Source: Microglena sp. YARC
Lineage: Eukaryota; Chlorophyta; Chlorophyceae; Chlamydomonadales; Chlamydomonadaceae
Reading direction: 5' to 3'
Assembly: GCA_022414725.1 (NCBI GenBank)
Contig: CM039462.1
Location: 81,959,805-82,023,804, forward strand
Length of the DNA: 64,000 nt
Shown: piece after piece, positions 20,800 through 33,175 of the stretch
How positions within the stretch are numbered: position 1 is the first letter of the stretch
Layout: every line of letters starts with the position of its first letter
Made by a program: the position numbers and the translations under genes
The notes under the pieces: generated by a model
What the model saw: only the letters and a program-made list of their open reading frames with translations
Told to the model about the DNA's origin: nothing
Database searches by the model: none

Positions 20800-21330
20800 C
20801 TTTGTCGAGTCATTTCAAATGCGGTGAAATATAGGTGTGATGTTCACAGGAGCTCCAAAACACAGACTTGTAGCAAGCGCATGCCGCTGGAAGACTGAGT
20901 GTAAGTGTAGGATTCGAACCCGTCGAAGCACCTGCAGTGTCCAATAGATGAGGTGCACACGGATGAAATATGATCGCGCTTCTTGCACAAGCCATGCGCC
21001 ACGATTGATCGGACCGGACGCACACCGACTCAATAATGTAGGCTGTTCCGAAGGATCCGTCATCACTTGACAGCTTCGAACAACTACGCTATTATTCTGA
21101 AGAGTCGAGCGGACGAACTATGCATGGCGACAAAAGCTTAGATTTCCCCATCTTGAAACTTTTACTGTATGGACTCTGCGGTAAGGTTAATGCAGAGGAA
21201 TCCTACTGGCTCTGGTTTGCAATGCTCATTGCAGTACTCGGTAGGCTCGGGATCGTGAGACATCGCCGGCCTCTGAAGAAATGACGCGGCGTCTTCTTCG
21301 CCAACGATTTACACTTGAAATCCTCTGTGC
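20800..21330 (-). pseudogene. GNAT acetyltransferase, copy A (frameshifted)
   Basis: Pieces V-C-V-R-S-D and S-L-P-A-A-C-A-C-Y-K-S-V-F recur in different frames, matching the intact gene at 40108-40602. Confidence 0.6.
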
Positions 21331-21339
21331 TGTGCATGA

Positions 21340-21870
21340 CAAACACCAATTTGTACCACTTTACGGAAGCATGATAGCTGGGGACATTTTAGAAGCTTTT
21401 GCATCTTCGTTGTCCAGTCCTCACACATGCACGCGGGGCTTTCTGTATCCTCCCCTCGTTGTCCACAAGGTCTGGCATTGCAGCCAAGACAATGGAACAG
21501 CACCACCGTCTCCAAGGAGTGCATTCCCAAAAAGAAGGGCCAATACGCTTTGGATGCTTGATATGGTGCAGTTCCCACCATGATGAGAACAGCAACGTCT
21601 GTTTTTGTAAACCGTGACCTGAATGCAACCATCAACATACCCACAATTGCTTTACAATTTACCCCCACCGCCCGGAATTCTTGCGAGGCCCAAGAAATAT
21701 TGCAGGTGCCGAAACTCAACGAAAAAATCGAGACAACTGTTGTCGGCAACCGAAGTCGTCGTCCAAAACAGGCTCCTTGTAATGAAAATAGCAAGAGCAG
21801 ACTGGAGAATATTCTCGCATGCTCCCGACCGGAGGCCAAGCCTCGCCAGTCGCCGTGATGTTCACAGCCT
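21340..21870 (+). pseudogene. Mosaic: tail of a second Fanzor/TnpB type, then a reversed RPB3/RPB11 fragment
   Basis: At 21605-21640 the plus strand reads V-N-R-D-L-N-A-T-I-N-I, the RuvC-III motif of TnpB-like nucleases. From about 21700 to 21865 the minus strand holds the RPB3/RPB11 piece R-L-G-S-G-R-E-H-A-R. The same junction is at 40640-41090 in copy B, so the mosaic predates the A/B split. Confidence 0.5.
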
Positions 21871-22222
21871 CACCGACGCCCTCAACACAAGATGTTTGTC
21901 TTGTCTCATCATTGCTAGCTTGTATGTGACTCGACCCAATGTGACCTTTTTACTTAACTGTGTGTTTACAGTGTGTTCACAGCCTGCCGCCACACAAGAT
22001 TGTTTGTGTCTCATCATTGCTAGCTTGTAATGTGACTCGGAACCAATTGTGGAGTAGGGAAGGAGTGTATAGGAGCTCCCACCCCCTTGAAAGCCTGCAA
22101 GTGTTTTTGGAACCTTCTTGGAGTGGCTGAAAACGCCACGTTGTCAAGTATAATTACTGTTGTCAGTGCGACAGACAATATACTGCGTTAAACATTTATT
22201 GACCCGGTTCTTGAGTGTAACA
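21871..22222. repeat. Tandemly repeated spacer (TCATCATTGCTAGCTTG)
   Basis: The string ttgtctcatcattgctagct followed by tgtatgtgactcgacccaat occurs near 21900 and, as ttgtgtctcatcattgctag, again near 22005. Copy B has the same pair about 100 bases apart. No gene is seen. Confidence 0.5.
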
Positions 22223-22830
22223 ATGTATATTCAGTTCCGATGTTCTAATGGTCATCAGTGCACCTGTGTGACATACACACTCAGATGGTGTGCCAGCATC
22301 GTGCAGTTCTAGGAAACCGACGAGGAGGACAGTACGATGCAGTACAGCGGAGTCATCGATGAGTACCGTACGAGGACGAACACCGTAATCCACCTTGCGA
22401 TGTTTGTGCAATATGATCCAGCGACACCGACTGATGCAGGCTACTGAGCACGTCCCACATGTGTATACATCCACTCGACTCAAACAACTTGAAACCAGTT
22501 TTTCGCTTGGCCTCTTGTTACATCTTCCTCGATTGTATTATCCCATGTTTTACAAGTTCGGGGCAAAACACGGTGGGAGTATTGGGCTCTCATGCACTCA
22601 GCCCTAGGCGATTCCGTCCCCACCACATGCACCTTCTCCTGCAAAAAGTTTTCCATTCACTAGTTTTGAATTGCAATTTGCAGACCAAGCGTTGGAAAGT
22701 ATCACAAACAAGGATGCGGCGTGAAGCACTATCCTTGGACCGATTCAGTTCTCCCGAGTGTAACCCCCAATGCATGCCCACAACGTACATGTGTCCCATA
22801 CCGAGCACGCCGTTCACCTTTAAAAGACTA
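22223..22830 (+). pseudogene. Hypothetical Cys/His-rich protein, copy A (frameshifted)
   Basis: This is the counterpart of the intact gene at 41420-41998, broken by several indels. The terminal repeat that ends the copy B gene is also present here, in degraded form, at 22830. Confidence 0.6.
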
Positions 22831-22912
22831 CAGTCGGCATCAGGAAACAGTTTAAAATTGATGTCGCAGTCACACTGCCGACCACTCCTAGTCACTGCGG
22901 ATCCTGCGAGTC

Positions 22913-23710
22913 AGTCACATGGAGACTTCATGATCAGCTCCTGGTTCCTTTTGCCGCGTGCGTCTTCATGCAGGATGTGTCTTGATTTCTTTCGTGTATT
23001 CTTGCTAGCGTACTTGATTCTTTGGACATGTCCGCGTACGACGGACCGATGAGGGGACATTATTTAATTTTATTCCTTCAAAAGTATTTAGAATATGTCA
23101 ACCAACATTTTGACGCAAGCACAGCACTGTCAAGTGTTTTCTTATGGTTTTGTTTTTCGGACACCCCTGTCCCAAACTATTAAACTGCTGATCTGCAACG
23201 CATATGGTTTCGCATACCATTTGTTGTGCATTTTTGATTGGGAACGCTACATTTTTCTTTCTTTTACAATATGGAACCCAAGCAACAAAAAACCACATAA
23301 TCGAAATGTATGGCGGACACCAAAGCGACAAACTAAAATATGATAATACCACAACACGTAACTTCATTATAAAGTGCACCAAGTCAAGCGTACAACATCA
23401 GCATCGCTATCTATTAATGCATAGTCCATCCGCCAAAACTGTATTAGACCTTTTGTTATAGACCAAACACTAAAAAGCACGTAAGTCCATCCAAACAGAA
23501 CGCGCACACGGCGTGACGATACAGAATAAATTACAAAAAATAACAAAAGATTCAGCAATATATTAGTCATAATTATTCTATCATGGACTTTTATTCGGGG
23601 CCGCGCCAATATATGTATCTGCAACGCACAGAATACAAAACGACTTTTTCGATGACCAAATTACTCTTTGGATACAACTATGCAAAACTATACACGACAT
23701 ACAAAACATA
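22913..23710 (+). pseudogene. Membrane protein copy A2 with the divergent 36-residue ORF (frameshifted)
   Basis: The ATG at 23095 begins the same membrane protein as at 17407 and 42222, and the divergent small ORF lies upstream on the minus strand (22913-23040). Indels are dense throughout. Confidence 0.55.
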
Positions 23711-23769
23711 ATTTCATAAACCGCAGAAACCGAATTCATTCAATCTTTAACGATACCTGTCTTTCAGTC

Positions 23770-23965
23770 GGCGTTGTCCATCCTCACACATGCACGGCGC
23801 TTTCGTATCCTCCTCGTTCGTCCACTAAGGTCTGCACAAGACAAGGACCAGCCCACCGTGACGCTGAATCAACATCACACATCCACAATTGCCTTTACAA
23901 TTTACCCCACCCGCCCCGGAATTCTTGCCCGAGGCCCAAGAAATATTGCAAACTGGAAAGTTGAG
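23770..23965 (+). pseudogene. Tail of the second Fanzor/TnpB type (second copy in A)
   Basis: The sequence cctcacacatgcacggcg...gtgacgctgaatcaacatcac corresponds to 42833-43010. The D-L-N-A-T-I-N-I motif is damaged by an indel. Confidence 0.45.
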
Positions 23966-24119
23966 GTAGGCGCTGCCATGGTAGCCGATAATACATGGCC
24001 TGTCGAGCCCTGATTTCTATCTAAGCTGACCGCCAGGTTCTTTACAAGAACGCTCCCGATAAGCGAGTATCCGTGCTGAGCAAAGCTGTAGAAGATAAAC
24101 ACAGCATATTAAGAACGGT

Positions 24120-24233
24120 TCAGTTATTTATTTTCTGTCTCGCTGACTTGTAGCCCAGCGTAAGAACGCGCGAGGAACATCTCAATGCCCATGCCCTTTG
24201 ACCCACAGAAACGAATCCACTTCATCTCCTCGG
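24120..24233 (-). pseudogene. C-terminal fragment of RPB3/RPB11 at the edge of the gap
   Basis: The minus strand reads W-I-R-F-C-G-S-K-G-M-G and ends near the terminal-repeat-derived tail, matching 43125-43215. It shows that the sequence left of the gap would continue into the DNA found at 43.2 kb. Confidence 0.65.
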
Positions 24234-25233
24234 NNNNNNNNNNNNNNNNNNNNNNNNNNNNNNNNNNNNNNNNNNNNNNNNNNNNNNNNNNNNNNNNNNN
24301 NNNNNNNNNNNNNNNNNNNNNNNNNNNNNNNNNNNNNNNNNNNNNNNNNNNNNNNNNNNNNNNNNNNNNNNNNNNNNNNNNNNNNNNNNNNNNNNNNNNN
24401 NNNNNNNNNNNNNNNNNNNNNNNNNNNNNNNNNNNNNNNNNNNNNNNNNNNNNNNNNNNNNNNNNNNNNNNNNNNNNNNNNNNNNNNNNNNNNNNNNNNN
24501 NNNNNNNNNNNNNNNNNNNNNNNNNNNNNNNNNNNNNNNNNNNNNNNNNNNNNNNNNNNNNNNNNNNNNNNNNNNNNNNNNNNNNNNNNNNNNNNNNNNN
24601 NNNNNNNNNNNNNNNNNNNNNNNNNNNNNNNNNNNNNNNNNNNNNNNNNNNNNNNNNNNNNNNNNNNNNNNNNNNNNNNNNNNNNNNNNNNNNNNNNNNN
24701 NNNNNNNNNNNNNNNNNNNNNNNNNNNNNNNNNNNNNNNNNNNNNNNNNNNNNNNNNNNNNNNNNNNNNNNNNNNNNNNNNNNNNNNNNNNNNNNNNNNN
24801 NNNNNNNNNNNNNNNNNNNNNNNNNNNNNNNNNNNNNNNNNNNNNNNNNNNNNNNNNNNNNNNNNNNNNNNNNNNNNNNNNNNNNNNNNNNNNNNNNNNN
24901 NNNNNNNNNNNNNNNNNNNNNNNNNNNNNNNNNNNNNNNNNNNNNNNNNNNNNNNNNNNNNNNNNNNNNNNNNNNNNNNNNNNNNNNNNNNNNNNNNNNN
25001 NNNNNNNNNNNNNNNNNNNNNNNNNNNNNNNNNNNNNNNNNNNNNNNNNNNNNNNNNNNNNNNNNNNNNNNNNNNNNNNNNNNNNNNNNNNNNNNNNNNN
25101 NNNNNNNNNNNNNNNNNNNNNNNNNNNNNNNNNNNNNNNNNNNNNNNNNNNNNNNNNNNNNNNNNNNNNNNNNNNNNNNNNNNNNNNNNNNNNNNNNNNN
25201 NNNNNNNNNNNNNNNNNNNNNNNNNNNNNNNNN
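24234..25233. other. Assembly gap: 1000 N
   Basis: Exactly 1000 undetermined bases, a conventional placeholder for a gap of unknown size. Confidence 0.99.
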
Positions 25234-25419
25234 GGGTTTGAATGGTAGGCGTTTGAGGGGTGTGGGTGTGGGGTGGGCAGTTGGGGGGTGGTGGTGGAGA
25301 GAGCGGTGAGGGGGTATAGGAATGGATTTTTTTAGTGTGTTAGAAGTTTTTATGTTGGAGCTGGGCTGGGACGAGGGTGCAGGGTTGATGGTGGACATGC
25401 AAAGGGGGATGTTGGTATG
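25234..25419. other. G-rich low-quality contig edge
   Basis: Runs such as gggtgtgggtgtggggtggg with little resemblance to the rest of the window. Parts may be a badly read version of 31890-31970. No gene is supported. Confidence 0.4.
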
Positions 25420-26810
25420 GCACCATGACGCGTTGTTGGGTGAACGGGTGGGGCGCCGAAAAGCAGTCGCAGGTTTCCTTCCTCAGAAAACCACGCTGGT
25501 CAGGTTTTCTACTGGCATGGTATCTGGTACTGGACGGAGTTTCTCCTTTGAGCATGCAGTAGCAGCAAGCCAGTAAGGTCCTTGGGGTCTCAGGATGATG
25601 AGAAGACCTGTAAGAGAGCGCTCGTAAAGAAGAAGGTGTCAAGATCCGCTAGAAAAATAGCGACGGCTCACTTAAGTAACGATCTTCGCCCGAATGGGTA
25701 GCGTCGGTCACCTGGGTGTGGACCAGGGACGGAGTCAACATGCTAGACGGTATAACGTATTTGGCAAGACGATAAAATAAGGACATGGAAGCTGACACGT
25801 GGTGCATTTTACCACAGAGTCGGGTATCAAGATAGCAGACATAGAGAAGAAGAACTGTTTGCTGACATGATTTTTCTATGTGGAGTCTTGCGTGAAAATG
25901 TGAGCAGCTTTGAGTACATCGAGGACGGATGAGATCTCGGCGTTAGCTTGTCAAATTTACGCTAAGTTTTTGACGAGTGGTCGGAGATTTGCTTTGGCGA
26001 CGCGCCTGAGAATCCGTGACAACGTTGCATGCGTTACATGGAAACGAAAGGTCAGAAGACTCTTTCTGGGGGGTATCAGGGTGCATTGATGAGAGAGCTG
26101 ATCCTGATATGAAAGGTTTGCGTGGGCTACGGATTCTGCATCGCAGGAAACATGAAGCTACTTGGAGGGAGAAGTTGCAGTCCCCCTGGGCGAGGTTTCG
26201 CGTCGTTGGTAAGAGATTTTCAAGAGGTACGTTTCTGTGGACAGATGATAGTCAAGACGAGCTGCTTTATGTTGTGGGGAGACGAAAGAAAAGAACGTGT
26301 TTACAAGATGCCAAGCGTGTTGTTGAGTCAGACGTTGAAGCTTAGGTGGTGGTGAACGTTTTGGTCACACGAAATCGAAAACGATGCCATAGAAAGAGAG
26401 AGATGCGACACTTAGGGGCTAAGGTGGTACAATAAATGTAAGGCGCACAGAGAAAGGCACAGGGGGGGTTGTGTTCCTTGTCGTTCTCAAAAATGCGATC
26501 GATGCGGGGGAAGGAAGGTACGCGACTGCGATTCTCTCGCAGAAACATAGCATTTACTCGGGCGGGAATCGCTCGTTTTTGCTGCTCTCCGACAATTCGC
26601 AAGGCTGCCACTGCACATTGGAATTGATGGGTCTAGGACGAGCCTCTTCGCATGTTTCGCCGCAGGCAGCTCTGTTGTTGTGCGATGATAGTTAATTGGT
26701 TGTAGACAGCAATGTCCCCTCCGGTGGTCGCGACAACATTAGGTTACAAGGCCGTGCACCGAGGCTTGCCGTACACGAAGCGGTTTCATTTAAGTATTCC
26801 GTTGGAACTG
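25420..26810 (+). pseudogene. Second Fanzor copy, 5' part missing and heavily frameshifted, with right end
   Basis: The sequence follows 31970-33290 from the K-Q-S-Q-V region, through a recognisable counterpart of the RuvC-I region (25690-25740) and the C-terminal tail (26600-26660), to the right end that stops at TA 26811-26812. Indels every 10-30 bases destroy the frame. It occupies the TA that is empty at 10450. The start of the element is lost in the gap. Confidence 0.7.
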
Positions 26811-27379
26811 TAATCCAATTCAATTTTGTTGATATTTGTGGGCAGAGGAATTCATCGAGCGACCAAGACCACTCGCTGGATGGTAGCCGGTTCTCTATAT
26901 GTGGGACTGTGACCAAACAGTCGGAAAGCTCCTGACAATCGACGTGAGATAAGAATGGTGTCACGGCGCGGATATCTTGTTCCACTCCCGTCCGTCCGAT
27001 CTGGTGCTGGGACCCAAATGCCGCCCCAAAAATAGAGTGGGACTTCACGAATGACGATACCGAGCATCGTGTACATGCATTCGCGGCAAAAGGCGCGCAT
27101 ATTTCGTGCCTCCTCGTCTGTCGCAAAACTCCATCGATCGATCGCATGCGGTCCACCATCTTGGAGAACCGAGAGGCTCCCCAAAAATATATAAGGGGAG
27201 TTCTCACGAAACGAACAGAGAGCATCGTTGAAGACATGACGAAATGCATGCGCGGCAAAAGACGGGCGCATCTTGTCCTTGACCTCGTAAAAACGCCGCG
27301 ATTATCACGGTATTAATAAAGCTCGCGACAGCCATCTTGGCTGAGTCAAGCCTTCCCTTCCGTTGTGTATCAAAATCCA
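26811..27379. other. Leader region of the GIY-YIG-like gene, copy B
   Basis: Matches 10450-10845 but with an internal duplication (27050-27240 repeats parts of itself, including atttcgtgcctcctcgt and gatcgatcgatcgc). No gene is supported. Confidence 0.4.
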
Positions 27380-27776
27380 TCCATGGGCGCCACCCACACC
27401 CACAGATCGTGTACGCCCTTCTGTCGGAGCGCGAGTTCCTGGGCAAGTCCCCGTTGGTCGTAAAAGGTCGGCCGGACCAGCCATTCCGTTCTGCAAGAGA
27501 GTCTCTCGGCAGTACCCAAATGGATCCCAGATCATTTTTGCCACCCCATGTTCGCAGATGCACAAGCGTGCGTGGATTGCAGAGGGCGACACTGCTCAGG
27601 TACATGCGCGCGGTGGTTTACGGATTCCAGAATCCAGCCACGAAGAGATGTGAGTGTGCGAGTACTTCGAGTGTGGGCGAGCCACCGTTTACAATGGTAT
27701 GTTATTCGAACATTTTGAAGTACGCCCCCCCCCATGGTATGCGGCGAAGCCTGCGCGTGGACGAACAGGATGAGTG
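27380..27776 (+). pseudogene. GIY-YIG-like gene, copy B (frameshifted)
   Basis: Contains the same E-R-E-F-L-G-K-S-P-L-V-V-K stretch and end as the gene at 10846-11208, with at least six indels, among them a run of nine C near 27726. Confidence 0.65.
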
Positions 27777-27949
27777 AGACAGGCTGACTCGCGCGACGAT
27801 GCTAGAGGCTGTTGGCGCTCGCGTCGATTCGGCTTCTCTCCTTGAGCGTTTCTGAGAGAAGTCGATTCGCCATATTTTTTTAGCACCTTTTCCAAGCTGC
27901 AATTCATATAAAGGTGTCGCCGACTTTGTTGAACGAAGACTACCACCAA

Positions 27950-29390
27950 TTGAGACATGTCACGAATCAAGGAATACCTGATATTCCCAATGTATTGGTG
28001 GATGTAATATTGTCCCAGATCTTAATTGCTTGTTGCGTTGTGGAATCATTGAGACGCCTGCCCACAGGCTCCCCTTTTGAAGACGGTTCGTGCGGCATTG
28101 CGCCTCCGCTTGTGAGCGTATGTATGTTGAGCAGGAGAGAGAACGCGACCTTCGTCAGGCGATGAAAATATGGGAAACTGTTTTCCAATTGGTTCTTCAG
28201 GATCTTCAGCAAAAAAGTGATGTGATGTGAAATGCTCGTATCGAAACCGTCGCTCGTCCCCGGTTAATGCTATTCTCGGACGCGATGTGAGTTGTGTGAA
28301 CGCTCACCCGAATACTTCCAAAGTGTATTGCAGTTTGGCAAACGCATTTGTCCAGACATGTCTACGGGAAAACACTATTTGCGATTTTTGCTGTATATAC
28401 AAGAATGAGACCTGAAGGGGATTGGGTCCAGAGTTGTTTGCGTATATTGTCGGGACTGCCCTCCATCACAATTGCATGTACAAACGATATGTCGACCTCA
28501 AGCTAGACCTCACATTTCTCTGGAGCGCGATGTTGTATGCGCGTCGCGCGGGAGTTCGACTTATAAATATATATATAGGATGCGGTTTTGTTTCGGCGAC
28601 TTCTTCTTATTCGTTGCCTACACCGAGCTTTGCGAACTCGCAACAGCAAAAGTAATCGGGACAAGAGGTGTGAGGGCTGCACGACTCTCGTGCGCTCCAT
28701 GCGGAAGGCATCGTTGGATGAATTGGATGACCACATCAATGTCGTCTCAAGATCTGCACATGTGTTCAAGTGCTGCGCAAGTGTGGCCGTGCCCAAGGGT
28801 CAGCCTGCTCGACAAGCTGTTGCCAAGGGATCAGTTTGTGTGTCATGCACAACATCCGATATTCTTGGGGTTACGCACGCTCTGCCTCAACCGCAAGCTT
28901 GCCGGCTTCATTACAAAATTATGCATCCGATCTCAAAGACCTGCCACACGAGGCCATCATTGCACATGCTGACGCGATATCTGGTGCCGTGATGGCTGAA
29001 GTTGCTGCCGCTGTGGGCGATTCCCCCCAAGCTGACGCATGCCGTGTTTTCACGCAAGTATGGAGATGCCATTAAGGAGCATGTATCGCTTCAACAAGAT
29101 GCTGAAATTTGCAAGCAGCGCACTGCATGGTTTCTAAAATCGTGAAAAGAATATGCGTGCGTGATTGGGACTCGATGTTCCGCGGTATGTTCTAGATACG
29201 CGGATGCACGTGGTCTCGTTACCTTTACCTATCACAACTACAGTGTTGCGCATCGACGTATTATAGATGGATCAACCCAGTGCAACACGTGTGTGTTGCA
29301 GACAATGTAATAAGGAGTTCAAAACAGTTTCGACTTGATCCATCATGTGAAGGGTTCTCCGGGGGTTCACCGCCCCTACACAGGTTACGT
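27950..29390 (+). pseudogene. F-box/zinc-finger gene, copy B (frameshifted)
   Basis: Matches 11364-12749 end to end, C-terminal C2H2 finger included, but the reading frame changes every 50-150 bases. A tatatatata expansion sits near 28567. Confidence 0.65.
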
Positions 29391-29732
29391 TCCTACGTGT
29401 GTCAGTTTAACACCTGTTTTTAAGTGAAATTGGGAAGTTTAATTTACTGTTCCACCGACTATTCATTTCCGCACAGGAAAGAGAGAGAGAGAGAGAGTCG
29501 GGGACGAGGGATTGCCGCAAACCCAGAGGATTCAGAGGATCGCGTACAAAGAGAGGTTCACAAAGATGCTGTACCGCTTCTGATAGAAATGTGGTTATAA
29601 ACACAATGGTAAGTTGTATAAACCCTAACCCCACGGAGTGGTGGTTTAGGGTGCCCGCGCCAAAACGGAGTATACATTCTGGGTAACAGGTTCGACAACA
29701 CAGTAAACTCTCAACTCTCAACTCTCGACGAT

Positions 29733-30320
29733 ATGTTTCAACAGGAGTTGACAACTTCGAGTTCACGAACACGGGCCCAGCTGTTTCGCTACCACTTGTG
29801 GGTTCAACGGAGGACCCTCAACGATCATTTGGAAACCGGTCGCAGGTTTTGGCCGCAAAGATGTGTGCTCCAACATGGGTTTCGCTGATCACTACAAATT
29901 CATGAAAGAGACGAGGGATCTCCTCAAGAGTCACAGCAAACTGTCGAGCCCCTACCACCCTAGGTACCTCGAGTTCATGGTGCACGAGGCGATTTCGTCA
30001 TCTCTGACGAAAGCTCAGAATACACTACTGGTTCAACGATATGCCTGGGTTCAACGACAGGTTCCAGCACGTCCGCTACTACTTCTGGATGGGAGACTCC
30101 CCCACTGATGTACTAGGGAACCTGAGTTCGAGCCCCTGGCCATCGTCCTGGGTTACACTGGGCTCCACCACTTCGTTCGACAGTCCAGGAAACAAATGAA
30201 AAAGGACAGCGACCCGAATAGCGACCTCCTTCAGCCTACCTCGATTTCATTGTGTACGAGGGGACTGTGGTGCTAGAAAAACGCGGAAGCGATCCGTTCA
30301 CTTCAACTGTACTGTTTATC
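29733..30320 (+). pseudogene. Two-domain hypothetical gene, copy B (frameshifted)
   Basis: Matches 13067-13636. The piece from 29863 to 30108 (C-S-N-M-G-F-A-D-H-Y-K-F) is intact; the rest is broken by single-base changes in length. Confidence 0.65.
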
Positions 30321-30822
30321 ATGAGTTATCTCAGCGCTTTCCGCACTCTCTGCCCTATACGGCCAATCGTATCGGCTTTTGGCTAGGATCTTCTGGGCTT
30401 CTGGAGCAAAGCACTGGATGACACTGTCAATCGCGCGGATCCCATCAGAGATTCCAGATTGTCCAAGTATGTCCGCGACCTGCTGGACTCTCATTTAGAT
30501 ATTTGTGTCACTGAATGAGCAACACGTCTAGCAACAGTACTTCCTACAGTCGGCAGAACAGTAAAATGAAACATATATCAGATGGAAATAAATGTACGAC
30601 ATCGCCGTTAGAAAATTGGCGTTAAAATTCTTGAGAGTCCCAATGAAACAAGACGCACGTGTCTGATATGATTAAGTAATGTGTCCTTAGCATTCGGAAA
30701 CCTCACTGATAAAATTATTATGGGTTGTTTTTGAAACACGTTTGGAACCACTTATGTGTATAAAGCGGTCTGTGACGTATTGATTATGGAAGAGTGGCGA
30801 CGAAACCTCCAACAGTCGCGAA

Positions 30823-33175
30823 ATGAAGAGAGCTACTGAAATTGGGCTGAAGGTGCCATACTCGTCGAAGTCCAACAAGGACGATCTTGGTCCGTTTATG
30901 CCGAAGACAATGGGGCTCATCGCCAGACCCCCTCCAGAATACAAGACGGTGGAAAAGATGTGTGTCGTGAAATGCGCCCTGAAGAAGGCAATGATTCTTG
31001 ACGATGAAGAATTCGGTAAGTTTAGGGAGCATGTGGACCAGCTCGTCAATGTGGTGAGCCGCAATGTACGGCGGTCCAGTCTGGTGCTGACTTTCCACAT
31101 CACGAGTCTCTTGGAGAAAGGTCTGGAGATTCCAGACCTGTACAACATGAAAGATACCTACTGGAAAGATTGGCTCCGTATCGGGGTAGACGGAATCTTC
31201 CCTGATGAGGAAAGCAAGATATCGTATGAAGCTGTGAAGGACTCCATCGGCGATGTAATTGTAATGACGACGCTGACTACATCAAGTCTTTATCCGATCT
31301 ATTTCGATCAGGTATTGAACTATGCAGGTCACACATTGAGCACTGTCGTGTCACACAACGCATGGGTTCCTTTGATACCACGTCTGGCCAGACTCACTTC
31401 CACCACTTTAAATAAATTAAATGCCCCGAAGACGCTGGGACACATCGAAGATCATTCGGGATACGAAGTGATGCAGGCTATTCAGCAAGAAGTCCAAAAC
31501 ATGGAGGGATGGCCAGAGTCTGTTCAAGAGTACGTCAATGAAGTTAGGGAGATGCTGAGTGTTCCAGATGGAAGTCGAGTTTATGATAACTATTGGCAAA
31601 GACATGGACTTTCCGACCATGGTCCGGTTTAATTATTGGATACAGACACGGTTGGAGGATATGGATGCACGTCGTATCCGATTGATGCCCATCTTCAATG
31701 TCCAACGGGTGCATGTTCGCCTTGACCTGAAGACCCTCGTGAACCTGTTCAGGCACATGTTCCCAATGACCAGAACATCGTTGAGCTTTCCAAGTGGGAA
31801 CATGTAAAGAATCCCGACAGCTTCATGTTGTCCCACAGGCCTGCACAGAGAAGAAAAAATCAATGTGTCCTGGTGAATGGGAGGCATACAAGTCGGTCAT
31901 GAAGCAGTACGATGATGATGTTAAGGATATCAAGGCTACTGACGAGTACAGACATGCAAAGGGTTTGTATGACACGCTTGTGAACGCCCGAAAACAGTCG
32001 CAGGTTCCTTCTTCAGAAAACCACCTGTCAAGAATGGGTGGTTTTCTACTGCAGCATCTGTACTAACGGAGTCTCCTTGAGCATGCAGTACAGCAAGACA
32101 GTACAGGTCCTTGTCTCAGATCTGAAGAAGACCTGTAAGAAGCCTCGTAAAGAAGAAGGTATCAAGATCGCAGAAAAATACGACGGCTCACTTAAAACGA
32201 TATTGCCCGATATGGGTATCGTCGTCCTGGGTGTGGACCCAGGACGGAGCAACATCGCTTACGGTAACGTATTTGGCAGACAATAAAAATAAGAACATGG
32301 AAGCTGACACGTGTGCATTTTACCACAAGTCGGGTATCAAGAAGCAGACAAGGCAGAAGGAACTGCGTTTTGCTGACATGATTCCTATGTGGGAGTCTCT
32401 GCGTGAAATGGAGCAGCTTTGAGTACATCGAGACGGATAAGATCTCGGCGTACTTGTCAAATTACGCTAAGTTTTCTGACGAGTGGTGGAGATTGGCTTG
32501 CGACGCCGAGAATCCCGTGACAACTTGCAGCGTTACATCGGAAAACGAAAGGTCAAAGACTCTTTCTGGGCGGGTATCAAAGCGGTGCATGATGAAAGAA
32601 CTTCCTGATATGAAGGTTTGCGTGGCCTACGGATCTGCCATCACGAAACTGAAGCCTACTGGACCGGGAGAAGTTGCAGTTCCCACTGGGGCCATGTTCG
32701 CATCGTGTAAAAGAATTTTCAAAGAGGACGTTTCTGTGACAGATGAGTTCAAAACGACTCTTATGTCGTGGGAGACGGGTAAAGAAAAAAGAACGTGTTT
32801 ACAAGATCCCCAGAGCGTTTGTTCAGCAGACGTGAAGCTTAGGTTGGGTGGTGAACGTTTTGGTCACACGAAATCGAAAACGATGCCAAAGGTCGCTGAT
32901 TGCGACCACTTAGGGGTAAGGTTGTACAATAAACGTAAAGGCGCACAAGAGAAGCACAGGAGGGGTGGCTTCGCCACTTCCCTTGTCGATTCTCAAAAAT
33001 CGATCGACGGTACCCAGAGGTACGAGGACTGCGATTCTCTCCAGAAACATGCATTTACTCGGACCGGGATCGCTCTTCTGCTCTCACAATCGCAAGGCTG
33101 CACTGCATGGAATTGATGGGTCTAGGACGACCTCTTCCATTTGCCCACAGCAGCTCTGTTGTTGTTGATGAATAA
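30823..33175 (+). pseudogene. Fanzor (eukaryotic TnpB-like RNA-guided nuclease), broken by several frame changes
   Basis: The N-terminal part (30823-31632, 269 codons) is intact and includes S-S-L-V-L-T-F-H-I-T-S-L-L. RuvC-I is L-G-V-D-P-G-R-S-N-I-A-Y-G (catalytic Asp codon at 32236). Later come V-A-Y-G-S-A-I-T-K...G-E-V-A-V-P-T and V-T-D-E-F-K-T-T, usual in Fanzor proteins, and finally G-L-R-F-S-P-E-T-C-I-Y-S-D-R-D-R-S-S-A-L (RuvC-III, Asp codons at 33062 and 33068). The expected C-x-x-C partner cysteines around RuvC-III are partly lost. At least five frame changes (about 31625, 31800, 32040, 32285, 32410 and 32900) separate these parts. Neighbouring genes are intact, so true decay or unrecognised introns are possible as well as error. 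Stop at 33173-33175, overlapping AATAAA. Confidence 0.8.

Noticed and set aside
21309..21839. 176-codon minus-strand frame as a membrane protein
   Set aside because: It joins an RPB3/RPB11 fragment in the wrong frame to the antisense of a Fanzor tail; it is not kept in copy B.
24185..25309. Long open frames across the N gap
   Set aside because: They consist of undetermined bases and have no meaning.
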